The notes below the pieces were generated by a model, which saw only the letters and a list, made by a program, of their open reading frames with translations, did no database searches and was not told the origin of the DNA. A program made the translations under genes and the position numbers. 64,000 nt of DNA. Source: Psychroflexus lacisalsi (lineage in GTDB: Bacteria > Bacteroidota > Bacteroidia > Flavobacteriales > Flavobacteriaceae). The stretch lies in assembly GCF_020164495.1 (NCBI RefSeq), contig NZ_JAIQYZ010000001.1, positions 310,001-374,000 of the forward strand, read 5' to 3'. This document shows, one piece after another, positions 16,095-26,258 of the stretch; positions within the stretch are counted from its first letter, which is position 1, and every line of letters begins with the position of its first letter.

Positions 16095-18921
16095 AATCCC
16101 TTCCCTAGTTATTATTCTTAATGTGTTGTTTTTTTTCGCATGGGGTTTACCCGTGACTTCATTTTCTCAGGAATTACCTCCGGTTCTTACCTTTTCACCT
16201 AAAGCTTATCAAGCAGATAATCAAAACTGGTCCATTACTCAAGGTGGCAATAAGCATATATATGTGGCCAACAACAAAGGGCTTTTAGAATATGACGGTG
16301 AAGCTTGGAATTTATATCCTTCGCCTAATCAAAGTATTTTGAGGTCTGTCTTTTATCACGACAATAAGATTTATAGCGGAAGTTATCGTGAGTTTGGATT
16401 TTGGGAAAGTTTACCTACAGGAGAATTAGAATATCATTCGTTATCCAATCCTATTATTGATTCTATAGGACCCGATGAGCAGTTTTGGAAAATTGATCGT
16501 CTAGAAGATTGGATTATATTTCAGTCTTTAGATCACATTTATACATATCATTTAAAAGAAAAAAGTCTTAAAAAAGTTCTGATTGACGGGTCTATTACAA
16601 AAATGTATAAGCTTGAAAATGACTTATTTTTTCAAATCGCAAATAAAGGTCTTTATAAAATACAGGACGGGAATTCACTCTTAGTTTCAGATCATCCAAT
16701 ATTTCAAGAAAGTTTAATAATCAATATTTATAAGCAGGATTCTGAACTATTAGTTCAAACTGACATCAATGGTATTTTCACTTTAGAACCCTTTCCAAAG
16801 CAATGGCCTTCACCTGATAATAAGCTTCAAGATTTTTCGGTTTATACAAGTCTTCAAACAAAATCAGGTGCATTTGTTTTAGGTACAATATCGCAAGGAG
16901 TTGTTTTTCTGAACAAAGATGGAACTATTGATAAACAAATTTCTCAACAAGAAGGTTTATACAACAATACAGTTCTATCTATTTTTGAGGATTCAGATAA
17001 AAACATATGGCTTGGTTTAGACAATGGAATCAACAGTGTGAATGTTGACTCACCAATTTCCGTTTACACTGGGGATAAAGGGATTTTAGGTACCGTTTAC
17101 GCTTCTGCAATTTTTGAGGGTAAACTTTTTTTGGGGACCAATCAAGGACTATTCTATAGACCCTTAGAGGACACAAAAGAAAACTTCACTCTTGTTCAAG
17201 GGTCTAGTGGTCAGGTTTGGTCACTCAATGTGATAGATGGTGATTTATTGTGTGGACATAATAACGGAACCTTCAGTTATAGCGACAATCAGTTTAATCA
17301 GATATCAGATCAGACAGGAACTTGGTGCTTTAAGCCGGTTCCCAATCATCCTAATTTAATTCTGCAGGGGAATTATAAGGGAATGAGCATTTTAGAAAAG
17401 GATCTTGGCACTTGGAGTTTTCGGAATCTAATTAAAGGATTTGATGTCTCATCAAAATTTATCGAATTTATATCCCCAACCGAAATTTTAATAGATCATG
17501 AGTACAAAGGTGTTTATAAAGTCAGTTTGAACACTAATTACACAGATGTTGAAAATGTTTATCAGTTTGAAGGTTTCGATTTAGGGTTATATTCAAGTCT
17601 AATTAAATTCAAGAATACTGTTTACTATGCGCAAAGCTCTGGAGTATGGAAATATGAAAATGATGAAAATAAATTCTCTCGGGATTCATTACTAAGTAAA
17701 ATGTATACTCCTCTCACTTATTCTTCAGGCAAGCTGGTAAATACAGAAGGAGAAATTGGCCTATGGAGTTTCAATAAAACTAGCATCGATTTTACGCTTC
17801 AGGGTAAATTCGAAAAAGAATTCAGGATTGCCTCAGTTCCTATTACTTCTGACTTTAGGGAGACGATGGCAGGATATGAAAACATCTATCAGCTAAAAGA
17901 TGAAAACCAATATTTAGTGGGAACCACACAGGGCTATCTTGTTGTTGATGTTGATAAATTTTTTAAAACCAAAATTGATAAATCTTTAAAAATAAATTCG
18001 ATTCAATTTAAAAAGAATGGGGGAGTATATCAAGCTGCAGAATTTGATGCTTCTCCAACACTTAAGAATAAATTCAATAATCTTTATTTCAACTTTAGTA
18101 TTCCTTACTTCCAAAAATATTTCGCTTCTGAGTATCAGTACAAGTTGAAAGGATTCTTAGACGAATGGTCCGATTGGAGTCAAGTTTATGAAACCTCATT
18201 TAGTAATCTTCCTCCGGGAGATTATGAATTTCAGGTAAGAGCCCGCGTAGGCGAACTTTATGAATCTGAAATCCAGTCTTATCACTTCTCCATAAAACAG
18301 CCATTTATTTTTTCTACTAGTATGATAGCACTTTACGTCCTACTACTTGTAATTATTATTATCATTACTCATAACGCTTATAAAAGATATTATAAAAAGC
18401 AAAAACATGAATTAAAGCGGCAAGCCAATAGGGAGCTAGAGTTAAAAGAACTTGAAAGCCAAAAGCAACTCATAAATATTAAAAACGAAAAACTCGAGCA
18501 AGATATTAATAGCAAGAGTCGAGAACTCGCGGTTTCTACTATGAGCTTAATTAAGAAAAATGAATTTTTAGGATCAATTAAGGATGAGCTTCAGAAAGAG
18601 AAGCCCCTGTCAAAGTCATCTCAGAATGTAATTCGAATCATCAATAAAAACATAAATAATACAGATGACTGGAAAATGTTTAAGGAAGCGTTTAATAATT
18701 TAGACAAAGATTTCTTAAAGACAATCAAATCTAAACATCCTTCTTTAACTCCAAACGATTTAAAATTATGTGCTTACCTTAGGCTTAACTTATCTTCAAA
18801 AGAGATTGCGCCTCTTTTTAATATTTCAACCAAAAGTGTAGAAGTCAAGCGATATCGTTTGCGTAAAAAGATGGATTTAAATAGAGAAATAGGCTTGACA
18901 GATTATATTCTAGAAATCTAG
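16066..18921 (+). CDS. Propeller/Y_Y_Y sensor with LuxR-type HTH (PUL regulator)
   Basis: This one-component transmembrane regulator has 951 residues. It has an N-terminal hydrophobic segment (about 12-33) and a periplasmic sensor built of two-component-regulator propeller repeats (about 40-640; e.g. IWLGLDNGINSVN). A Y_Y_Y domain (about 675-743, LKGFLDEWSDWSQ, LPPGDYEFQVRA), one membrane helix (about 748-772), a coiled coil (773-830) and a C-terminal LuxR-type HTH (891-951, LTPNDLKLCAYLRLNLSSKEI) follow. There is no ATG near the start; TTG at 16066 or 16075 is needed, so the gene overlaps the sugar porter by 20-29 bp. It probably senses imported beta-glucan oligomers and controls the PUL. 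Confidence 0.88.
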   Translation: MKNLRTFGTKIPSLVIILNVLFFFAWGLPVTSFSQELPPVLTFSPKAYQADNQNWSITQGGNKHIYVANNKGLLEYDGEAWNLYPSPNQSILRSVFYHDNKIYSGSYREFGFWESLPTGELEYHSLSNPIIDSIGPDEQFWKIDRLEDWIIFQSLDHIYTYHLKEKSLKKVLIDGSITKMYKLENDLFFQIANKGLYKIQDGNSLLVSDHPIFQESLIINIYKQDSELLVQTDINGIFTLEPFPKQWPSPDNKLQDFSVYTSLQTKSGAFVLGTISQGVVFLNKDGTIDKQISQQEGLYNNTVLSIFEDSDKNIWLGLDNGINSVNVDSPISVYTGDKGILGTVYASAIFEGKLFLGTNQGLFYRPLEDTKENFTLVQGSSGQVWSLNVIDGDLLCGHNNGTFSYSDNQFNQISDQTGTWCFKPVPNHPNLILQGNYKGMSILEKDLGTWSFRNLIKGFDVSSKFIEFISPTEILIDHEYKGVYKVSLNTNYTDVENVYQFEGFDLGLYSSLIKFKNTVYYAQSSGVWKYENDENKFSRDSLLSKMYTPLTYSSGKLVNTEGEIGLWSFNKTSIDFTLQGKFEKEFRIASVPITSDFRETMAGYENIYQLKDENQYLVGTTQGYLVVDVDKFFKTKIDKSLKINSIQFKKNGGVYQAAEFDASPTLKNKFNNLYFNFSIPYFQKYFASEYQYKLKGFLDEWSDWSQVYETSFSNLPPGDYEFQVRARVGELYESEIQSYHFSIKQPFIFSTSMIALYVLLLVIIIIITHNAYKRYYKKQKHELKRQANRELELKELESQKQLINIKNEKLEQDINSKSRELAVSTMSLIKKNEFLGSIKDELQKEKPLSKSSQNVIRIINKNINNTDDWKMFKEAFNNLDKDFLKTIKSKHPSLTPNDLKLCAYLRLNLSSKEIAPLFNISTKSVEVKRYRLRKKMDLNREIGLTDYILEI

Positions 18922-18925
18922 CACC

Positions 18926-18977
18926 AATACATTAGCTATATTTTTCCATACATTACCTATACATTAACCCGTTTTAG
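18926..18977 (+). promoter_or_regulatory. Candidate operator upstream of susC: phased TATAC-like half-sites
   Basis: Half-sites aatac (18926), tatat (18937), catac (18947) and tatac (18958) follow one another at 11, 10 and 11 bp, so they sit on one face of the helix. The core ATACATTaCCTATACA, with a TTTTAG at 18972-18977, recurs with the same spacing at 28930-28959. A role as regulator binding site is inference. Confidence 0.5.
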
Positions 18978-18983
18978 CGAGTT

Positions 18984-18997
18984 CTACATCGATGTAG
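18984..18997. promoter_or_regulatory. Perfect palindrome CTACATCGATGTAG upstream of susC
   Basis: This 14-bp perfect palindrome has CG at its centre, the form typical of LacI-family operators. It lies 160 bp before the susC ATG, and a LacI-family gene closes the same locus at 46714. Assignment to that regulator is inference. Confidence 0.45.
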
Positions 18998-19157
18998 TTA
19001 TAATTTTAACATCTCTTGAGGTGTCAATAAAATCAATATATACGAGTGTTTAATTCCAATTATATTTAGGTTTTTAGACCCTTGTAGTTTTTTTGTAACG
19101 TCAAAATCTGTTTATAGAGTCCATGAAAAATTAGATTTACGTTAAATAATTTATGAT

Positions 19158-22100
19158 ATGGTTAAAAACTTTTTGATAGCGACAATTTGTTTGTTTTCTA
19201 TGTGGACGTATTCACAAGAAAAAGACATTGAAGGAAATGTTTCAGACGACGAATCTGGAATGCCCTTATTAGGAGTCAACGTAATTGTTGAAGGAACTTC
19301 TACAGGAACCACAACCGATTTTGACGGTAATTTTACTTTAAAGTCAGTTCCAAACGATGCCACTTTAATTTTTTCTTACCTAGGATTTAAAACTTTAAAG
19401 TTGAAAGTTGCAGAAGCCTCAGACTTTAATGTCAAATTGGCTTCGGATACTCAAGCTTTAGATGATGTGGTTGTTATTGGTTACGGTAAAAGTAGCAAGC
19501 GGAAAGTGACAGGTGCTGTATCTACCGTAAACTCCGAATCTATTCAAGATTTAGAGCCTGTCAATGCAGCAACTGCTTTACAAGGTACTTCTGCCGGTGT
19601 CAATGTAACCCCACAATCTGGATCCCCGGGTGCTGAATCTAACATTAGAATTAGAGGTGTTTCCACCAACGGTAACAGTTCTCCACTTATTATTCTTAAC
19701 GGTTTTCAATACGACGGTGGTCTTAATTCCATAAACCCACAAGATATTGAGACTATTACGGTCTTGAAAGATGCTCAGGCTGCTATTTATGGTTCTATCG
19801 GTGCAAATGGTGTTGTTCTTATTGAAACCAAAAAAGGTAGCAAAAATACTGCTCCAGAAATTACTTACAACACCTACGTAGGTTTACAAGAAACAACAAG
19901 AAAGCTTCCTTTGCTAAACAGCAATGAGTATGCACTTCTTATCAATGAAAAATATGCTAATGCAGGACAATCTTTGCCTTTTTCAAATCTAAACAATATT
20001 GAAAACGATACAGATTGGCAAGATGCTGTTTTAGAGACCAGCGCTGTGGTAAGTAATAACTTTGCCATAAGAGGTGGTTCTGAAAAAACAAATTACTCGT
20101 TTAGTGCTTCTCACTTAGATCAGAAAGGTATTGTAGCTCCAGATAAATCAAATTTTAAACGGACTACGGCAAACTTATCGATAAACACCGAAGTAAAAGA
20201 CTACCTTAATATTCAGGCAAATGTTATTTTTACGAATAACAGATCTCAGGGTATAAATTCATTTGGTTTGGGTTCGGTTTTATTTAATGCTCTAAACATT
20301 GCTCCTACAATTAATCAAAATAGAAATAATTTAGATGGGACTATAGACTTAGGAAATGAAGTAGTAAACCCACTTACTCAAATCAATAATACTTTTAATG
20401 ATTTTGAGAGTAACCGTTTAAGTGGTAATGTGGTAGCTGAGTTAGAGTACATTCAAGATTTTGAATTAACTGCCCGTTATGGTTTTAATTCCTCAAAACT
20501 TAACAACAGACAATTTTTCCCTGAATTTAATTTTGGAACGGGAAAAGTATTTAATAGACCTGTCAATCAAGTCGATCTGGATCAGCAAGATTTTTATGAT
20601 TACACATTTGACTTGTTCAATACCATAGAAAAAACATTTTTTGGTGAATTGGACGTCACAAACACAACAGGTTTAACCGTGTTTAGGTCTCATGGAGAAG
20701 GTTTATTTGGTTCTAGAACAGGCGTTCTAAGGAATAGCTATGACTTTGCTGACTTAGGTTCTGCTACTGGTGTTGGAGAAGGAAATCAAACTAATGGATC
20801 ATTTGTAAGCGAGTTTAGAAGATTATCTTACTTCACAAGATTTGAATTTGATTATCAAGATAAATATTTGTTTTCGGCCATATTAAGAAGGGATACTTCA
20901 TCTCGATTTGGACCTAATAATTCTACTGGATGGTTTCCTTCAGTAACAGCCGGATGGTTATTGACTGAAGAGGATTTTATTGGAACTAATGATATTTTAA
21001 ATTTTGCTAAGCTAAGAGCAAGTTACGGTGAACTTGGAAATGACCAGATTGGAGATTTTCTCTTTTTATCTGTTCTGAGTGGTGAAGCAGAGTACTTATT
21101 TGGTCCAGACCAAGGTCTGACTACTGGACAAGCTCTAGGTCCCTTAGCTAATCCAAGCGTGAAGTGGGAAACCGCTAAGAAATTGGATATAGGTCTAGAT
21201 CTTCAATTATTCAATAATGACCTGGACATAACATTAGATTATTACGATAACACAAGGGAAGATCTACTGATACCAGGAATACCAACCTCAGGTATATTTG
21301 GAATAGCAGCTCCAGGGAGCTCTGCTCCAACCATCAACGCAGGTACAGTTAAAAACACTGGTTTTGAAGCCACATTGGGATATAGTAAAGATTTTAGTGA
21401 TGACTTTTCATTCTCTATCAATTATAACGTAAGTACTATCGATAACGAGGTTACTCAAATTAACGGTGCAGAGTTCCTAGAAGGTGGCCAGTTTAGTGTA
21501 GGTCAGCAACCTCCATCCAGAATGGAAGTAGGATTACCTTTAGGATATTTTTACGGTCTTAAGACTGATGGAATATTCCAGTCTCAAGCTGAAGTAGAGG
21601 CACATCCTTCTCAATCTCAACTTGCAGGTGTTGAAGCTAGTCCTGGTGATTTAAGGTTTGTAGATACGAACGGAGATGGTGTTATAAGTCAAGATGATAG
21701 AACGTATATTGGTGACCCAATACCAGATGTAACCATGGGTCTGAATTTATCTTTTACTTACAAAAACTTCGACTTTAGCGCTTATTCTTTTGCTAACTTA
21801 GGCAATGAAATTGTAAGAAATTTTGAAAGAGATCAGATCAACGTTAATATGTTAAGTAGACGATTAAATCGTTGGACAGGTCCTGGGACCTCTTCTACAG
21901 AGCCTCGAGTGACAACTGGAGCTACAGCCAATAAATTATTTTCAGACTATTTTGTTGAGGACGGTTCCTTTTTAAGAATACAAACCATTTCTCTGGGTTA
22001 TAATGTTCCCGTTGAAAACTTAAAGGCTTTTGGTATCAATGGAGTTAAAATTTATGCTAAAGTTGATAACGCATTTACCTTTACAGAATACTCCGGATAC

Positions 22101-22202
22101 GATCCTACAGCCTCCACAGGAGCTCCAATTGGAGGAGGAATTGATCTTGGATTCTATCCGCTGCCAAGAACCTATACACTTGGACTAAATGTTAAACTTT
22201 AA
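19158..22202 (+). CDS. susC: SusC/RagA-family TonB-linked outer-membrane transporter
   Basis: The importer takes glycan oligomers across the outer membrane with its SusD lid. Its 1014 residues show a signal peptide (to about residue 20), then a carboxypeptidase-regulatory-like domain (22-105, IEGNVSDDESGMPLLGVNV, TTTDFDGNFTL). A plug domain follows (about 105-235, DDVVVIGYG, IRIRGVSTNG, ITVLKDAQAAIYGSIGANGVVLIETKKG), then a long barrel ending PRTYTLGLNVKL. These are the SusC hallmarks. It is the first gene after the regulator, with 236 bp of control region. Expected substrate is a beta-1,3-glucan, from the neighbouring enzymes. Confidence 0.97.
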   Translation: MVKNFLIATICLFSMWTYSQEKDIEGNVSDDESGMPLLGVNVIVEGTSTGTTTDFDGNFTLKSVPNDATLIFSYLGFKTLKLKVAEASDFNVKLASDTQALDDVVVIGYGKSSKRKVTGAVSTVNSESIQDLEPVNAATALQGTSAGVNVTPQSGSPGAESNIRIRGVSTNGNSSPLIILNGFQYDGGLNSINPQDIETITVLKDAQAAIYGSIGANGVVLIETKKGSKNTAPEITYNTYVGLQETTRKLPLLNSNEYALLINEKYANAGQSLPFSNLNNIENDTDWQDAVLETSAVVSNNFAIRGGSEKTNYSFSASHLDQKGIVAPDKSNFKRTTANLSINTEVKDYLNIQANVIFTNNRSQGINSFGLGSVLFNALNIAPTINQNRNNLDGTIDLGNEVVNPLTQINNTFNDFESNRLSGNVVAELEYIQDFELTARYGFNSSKLNNRQFFPEFNFGTGKVFNRPVNQVDLDQQDFYDYTFDLFNTIEKTFFGELDVTNTTGLTVFRSHGEGLFGSRTGVLRNSYDFADLGSATGVGEGNQTNGSFVSEFRRLSYFTRFEFDYQDKYLFSAILRRDTSSRFGPNNSTGWFPSVTAGWLLTEEDFIGTNDILNFAKLRASYGELGNDQIGDFLFLSVLSGEAEYLFGPDQGLTTGQALGPLANPSVKWETAKKLDIGLDLQLFNNDLDITLDYYDNTREDLLIPGIPTSGIFGIAAPGSSAPTINAGTVKNTGFEATLGYSKDFSDDFSFSINYNVSTIDNEVTQINGAEFLEGGQFSVGQQPPSRMEVGLPLGYFYGLKTDGIFQSQAEVEAHPSQSQLAGVEASPGDLRFVDTNGDGVISQDDRTYIGDPIPDVTMGLNLSFTYKNFDFSAYSFANLGNEIVRNFERDQINVNMLSRRLNRWTGPGTSSTEPRVTTGATANKLFSDYFVEDGSFLRIQTISLGYNVPVENLKAFGINGVKIYAKVDNAFTFTEYSGYDPTASTGAPIGGGIDLGFYPLPRTYTLGLNVKL

Positions 22203-22206
22203 ACGA

Positions 22207-23706
22207 ATGAAAATGGCAAAGACAATATATAACCAATGGTTCATGATTTTAATGGCATTAGCCTTAGTATCATGCTCAGACGATTTTGTGGAACTAGAAC
22301 CACCTTACCGACTTACCTCAGAAAACTTTTTTGAGGATGAAGAAGACTTTCAAAACGCATTGATTGGCTCCTATGATATTTTGCAGTCTACTTATGTTAA
22401 TGTTATTCTTGGAGAAATTGCTTCAGACAATACGCATGCCGGAGGAGAAAGTGCAACCGACGTTGTAGGATGGCAGCAGGTAGATAGAATGGCTCATACC
22501 CCAGATAACAATAATCTGGATGATATTTGGGATTTCAATTTCGCTGGTGTTTACAGAGCATCTTATATCATTGAAAATGCTGATAAGATAGATTTTGAAG
22601 GTAAGGAGCAAATTATTGCTGAAGCACGTTTTTTAAGAGCTTATTTCAATTTTGAACTAGTAAAATGGTTCGGGGCTATACCTATTAAGCCAGAAGGTAA
22701 ATTTGAACTAGGTGAAGAAACATCTCTGCCCAGAACATCGATTGATTTAGTATACCAATATATCGAGAATGATCTTTCTCTGGCCATACCGAATATGTCT
22801 TCCCAGGCTTTAGAAATAGGACGAGCTTCCAAAGCTTCTGCCCAGGCACTTCTTGGTAAGGTGCACTTGTACCAAGATGAATTTAATCTAGCGGCCCCTT
22901 TGTTTGATGCTGTTATTGGTTCACAACAGTTTCATTTGTATGGAACAGAAGGCGATGAAGAATACGAAGACCTTTTTGAATTTGAAGCTGAAAATAGTGC
23001 AGAATCTGTTTTTGAAATTCAATATTCCGGTCAAGCCCAAGGAGCTAGTTTTGATTGTTTACAATGTAGTGAAGGTAATGTCATGGTAGGATTTAGTGGT
23101 GTAAGAGGCTACAACGGTCCTGTCTTTGAATCTGGATTTGGCTTTAATTTACCTACTGAAGAAACTTATAATGCCTTTGATTTAGACGACTTAAGAAGAG
23201 ATGTTTCTATCTTGAACATTGAAGCTTGGGCTGCAGACACAGGAGCAACTTTTACCATAGGAAACCAAGACCCTACAACAGGTCATACCGGGTATTACAA
23301 TAGAAAGTATATCCCTAGACAAAATGATAATTTAGGGGATGCTAATTTGACACAGCCAAACAATTACAGAGCTATCCGTTATGCTGATGTTCTATTGATG
23401 GCAGCTGAAGCTTTAAATAGAGGAGGTATCAACGATCAATTAGCATTAGATTATGTGAACGAAGTTCGTGAAAGAGCAGGATTAGATGATGTGAATTTAT
23501 CAGGAGGCCAGTTAACTGAAGAGATATATACTCAAAGACGACTAGAGCTTGTAGGTGAAGGACACCGTTTCTTTGATTTAGTGAGAACTGGAAGAGCAGC
23601 CAACGTGATTGATGGATTTACTCCAAACAAAAATGAAGTTTTCCCTGTACCACTTGAAGAAATTCAATTTTCTCAAGGAAATTGGGAACAAAACGCAAAC
23701 TACTAA
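22207..23706 (+). CDS. susD: SusD/RagB-family surface glycan-binding lipoprotein
   Basis: This is the lid of the SusCD importer at the cell surface. From ATG 22207 the signal ends at a lipobox (ALVSC, Cys23). Conserved SusD blocks follow: TSENFFEDEEDFQNALIGSYD, EARFLRAYFNFELVKWFGAIPI, RASKASAQALLGKVHLY, NNYRAIRYADVLLMAAEALNR, YTQRRLELVGEGHRFFDLVRTG, and NEVFPVPLEEI near the end. The length of 500 residues is normal. The start at 22207 is 4 bp after the susC stop; the open frame reaches back to 22189 within susC, but the signal peptide supports the internal ATG. Confidence 0.96.
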   Translation: MKMAKTIYNQWFMILMALALVSCSDDFVELEPPYRLTSENFFEDEEDFQNALIGSYDILQSTYVNVILGEIASDNTHAGGESATDVVGWQQVDRMAHTPDNNNLDDIWDFNFAGVYRASYIIENADKIDFEGKEQIIAEARFLRAYFNFELVKWFGAIPIKPEGKFELGEETSLPRTSIDLVYQYIENDLSLAIPNMSSQALEIGRASKASAQALLGKVHLYQDEFNLAAPLFDAVIGSQQFHLYGTEGDEEYEDLFEFEAENSAESVFEIQYSGQAQGASFDCLQCSEGNVMVGFSGVRGYNGPVFESGFGFNLPTEETYNAFDLDDLRRDVSILNIEAWAADTGATFTIGNQDPTTGHTGYYNRKYIPRQNDNLGDANLTQPNNYRAIRYADVLLMAAEALNRGGINDQLALDYVNEVRERAGLDDVNLSGGQLTEEIYTQRRLELVGEGHRFFDLVRTGRAANVIDGFTPNKNEVFPVPLEEIQFSQGNWEQNANY

Positions 23707-23718
23707 TACATAACAGAG

Positions 23719-25296
23719 ATGAAAAAGCAATTTTTAATATTATACCTACTCATGATTGCAGTGTTTACTGTATCATGTTCTGATGATGAGGGTCTTCAAG
23801 ATATACCAATTGGGGCTCCTTCCAATATTGATGCTAAGATCAGTTTTACTCAAGATAATTCAGGACTGGTGACTATCCTGCCTAAAGCTGAAAATGTGAA
23901 CCTTTTTTATGCTGATTTTGGCGATGGAAGTGAACTTTCAGATACCATCAGTGTTGGAGAATCACTTTCGCACATTTATGCGGAAGGCACTTTTGATTTA
24001 ACTCTTGTAGCCATGAATGCGGCTGATAAGCAAACAGAGTCAGTTCAACCTATAGAAGTGTCCTTCAATGCACCCGAAAATCTTGAAGTTACCATCGAAA
24101 ATGATGGAGTTGAATCCAATACTGTAAATGTTTCTGTAACTGCTGACTTTGCGACAAGCTTTGAAGTTGATTTTGGTGAAGAGGGTGTTGAGTCTGTAGT
24201 TAGTGGTTCAATCGAAGAAACATTATCTTACACGTATCAACAATCTGGAGCATATACGATTTCAGTTGAAGTTATGGGTGCTGCATCACAAACCACAACT
24301 TATGTAGAAGAAGACTTTTTTGTAGAAGAGATTTTAGTGCCAGTTGTTGCTGCACCAAGACCAGCGGAACCTTCTCCAAATGTTATTGCTATCTATAGTG
24401 ATAGATATACACCAATCACGGTTACGGAATTACCAACAGAGTGGTCGGACACTAACTTTGAAGAAGTTATAATTGAGGGTGATAATACTATTAAGTATTC
24501 TAATCTTGCTTTTACCGGTATTGTAACGGACTATGGAAATCCAACTGACTTAACTGATATGGACTATGTGCATTTTGACTACTGGACTCCCGATGCTTCT
24601 GCACTAGGTTTTAAATTAGTTAATACTGTCATTGGTGAAGAAGATATAGAATTTGTAGAACCTATTACTTCAGGCCAGTGGGTGAGCGTAAAATTTCCTC
24701 TAGCAGATTATGCTATGGATAGATCCCAAGTGACTCAGTTATTGTTTGATACCGCAGGAAACCCTGCTACTGTTTATATCGATAACTTATACTTTTCAAA
24801 AGATGTAGCACAACAGCCAACTGCATCAGCTCCAGTTCCTACGCAAGACGCTTCAAACGTAATTTCAATCTATAGTGATGCATATACATCCATTACTGTA
24901 AGTGAACTACCAACTGTATGGTCTGGTTCAGGCTATGAGGAGGTTGCAGTAGATGGAAATAATGCCATGTTATTTACAAACTTTGATTTCTTAGGAATTG
25001 TTACAGATTATGGTAATCCTACTGATTTAACAAGTATGACACATGTCCATTTTGACTATTGGTCCCCAAATGCAGAAAGTTTAGGACTTAAGCTAGTGAA
25101 TACTGCTTTAGACCCAGTACAGGAGGACTTAGCAAATGCTGGAGCTTTAACTTTAGGAGAATGGGTAAGTGTGGATATCCCACTTGCGGATTTTGATATG
25201 GATCTTTCTGCTGTTACTCAGTTAATTTTTGATAACCTAGTTGAAGCAGATGCAGACGATACAGTGTATATCGATAACTTCTATTTTTACAATTAA
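23719..25296 (+). CDS. Surface glycan-binding lipoprotein with two PKD-like and two tandem CBM-like modules
   Basis: The position after susD and the architecture fit a SusE/F-like surface glycan-binding protein of 525 residues. Lipobox Cys20 (FTVSC) is followed by two PKD/Ig-like domains (about 38-115 and 118-205; YADFGDG, LSYTYQQSGAYTISVEV). Two homologous modules of about 150 residues come next, at 211-362 and 370-525. Each begins NVIxIYSD.YT and contains GIVTDYGNPTDLT, VHFDYW and WVSV, and ends TVYIDN.YF. The same module occurs in the gene products at 32326 and 45253. Beta-glucan binding is inferred from the locus, not shown. Confidence 0.82.
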   Translation: MKKQFLILYLLMIAVFTVSCSDDEGLQDIPIGAPSNIDAKISFTQDNSGLVTILPKAENVNLFYADFGDGSELSDTISVGESLSHIYAEGTFDLTLVAMNAADKQTESVQPIEVSFNAPENLEVTIENDGVESNTVNVSVTADFATSFEVDFGEEGVESVVSGSIEETLSYTYQQSGAYTISVEVMGAASQTTTYVEEDFFVEEILVPVVAAPRPAEPSPNVIAIYSDRYTPITVTELPTEWSDTNFEEVIIEGDNTIKYSNLAFTGIVTDYGNPTDLTDMDYVHFDYWTPDASALGFKLVNTVIGEEDIEFVEPITSGQWVSVKFPLADYAMDRSQVTQLLFDTAGNPATVYIDNLYFSKDVAQQPTASAPVPTQDASNVISIYSDAYTSITVSELPTVWSGSGYEEVAVDGNNAMLFTNFDFLGIVTDYGNPTDLTSMTHVHFDYWSPNAESLGLKLVNTALDPVQEDLANAGALTLGEWVSVDIPLADFDMDLSAVTQLIFDNLVEADADDTVYIDNFYFYN

Positions 25297-25307
25297 ATTT
25301 TTAGACA

Positions 25308-26234
25308 ATGAAAAAATATAATCACATAATTCTAAGTCTTCTTGTACTGCTTGTTATAGTAAGTTGCCAGGATGATGATCAACAATTTGGGGAAATTAAT
25401 GCCCCATCAAATATTGATATTACTGCAGAAATCATTGGTGCCGATAGCGAAAATCCTAATGGCGATGGCTCTGGAGAAGTTATTTTTACAGCCAAAGCAG
25501 ACAATGCAATCTCTTATGGTTTTGTTTACCAATCCAATAAAAAGAATGCCCCATCAGGATCAGCATCTTTTATATTTTCCACTTTAGGTGTTAATTCTTA
25601 TACTATTTCCGTTATAGCTTACGGTAAAGGTGGTGTTTCTTCATCTGAAACATTTGATGTTGAGGTTTTAGCAACTTATGAACCGCCTGTAGAATTAAAG
25701 GCTAAGCTCTATGATTTTGATCCCAATAATCCTGATGCTGTCACTTCAAAAACATGGAGAATTAAATCTTCAGTGCCAGGTCATTTTGGTCTAGGTCCTG
25801 TTGGTGGGAATATACCTGTTGAATTTTTCGGTGTAGCTCCTGAAGAAAAAGTTGGTGTAGGAATGTATGATGATCGCTATATTTTTGATTCAGACGGAAC
25901 CTTCAAGCTTATTACAAACGTCAATAACGATGATACTTCAGGGACTGTATTTGGACGAGGTGCTTATGTAGATCAATTGGGCAGCTCCGGCGGAACGCCT
26001 AATGGTGATGATATAGAAAATTTACCTCTTGAAGATTTTCAAACTACCTGGCAACTCATCAATCCTGGTGGTGCAGAAACTATTAGTCTATCAGGACTAG
26101 GGTTTATAGGTTACTATACGGGTACACACAATTATCAAATATTTGATCGTTCTGAGCCTAATGAAATGACTTTAAAGATAACTGATGGTAATTCTGAGTT
26201 TGACTGGTGGTTTATAATTACTTCAGAAGAATAG
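25308..26234 (+). CDS. Putative surface lipoprotein of the PUL, unknown family
   Basis: The 308-residue protein has lipobox Cys20 (VIVSC) followed by an Asp-rich stretch (QDDDQQ) like a surface-export signal for flavobacterial lipoproteins. An Ig/PKD-like domain comes next (about 35-125, APSNIDITAEI, AISYGFVY). The C-terminal domain (about 145-305) starts TSKTWRIKSSVPGHFGLGP and ends EFDWWFIIT; it is rich in Trp, Gly and Asp, as in glycan-binding folds, but I do not recognise it by name. It is 11 bp after the previous SGBP and is the last gene before a strong terminator, so susC-susD-SGBP-SGBP form one operon. Confidence 0.65.
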   Translation: MKKYNHIILSLLVLLVIVSCQDDDQQFGEINAPSNIDITAEIIGADSENPNGDGSGEVIFTAKADNAISYGFVYQSNKKNAPSGSASFIFSTLGVNSYTISVIAYGKGGVSSSETFDVEVLATYEPPVELKAKLYDFDPNNPDAVTSKTWRIKSSVPGHFGLGPVGGNIPVEFFGVAPEEKVGVGMYDDRYIFDSDGTFKLITNVNNDDTSGTVFGRGAYVDQLGSSGGTPNGDDIENLPLEDFQTTWQLINPGGAETISLSGLGFIGYYTGTHNYQIFDRSEPNEMTLKITDGNSEFDWWFIITSEE

Positions 26235-26258
26235 GCATAATATCATAAGTTTCTTATC

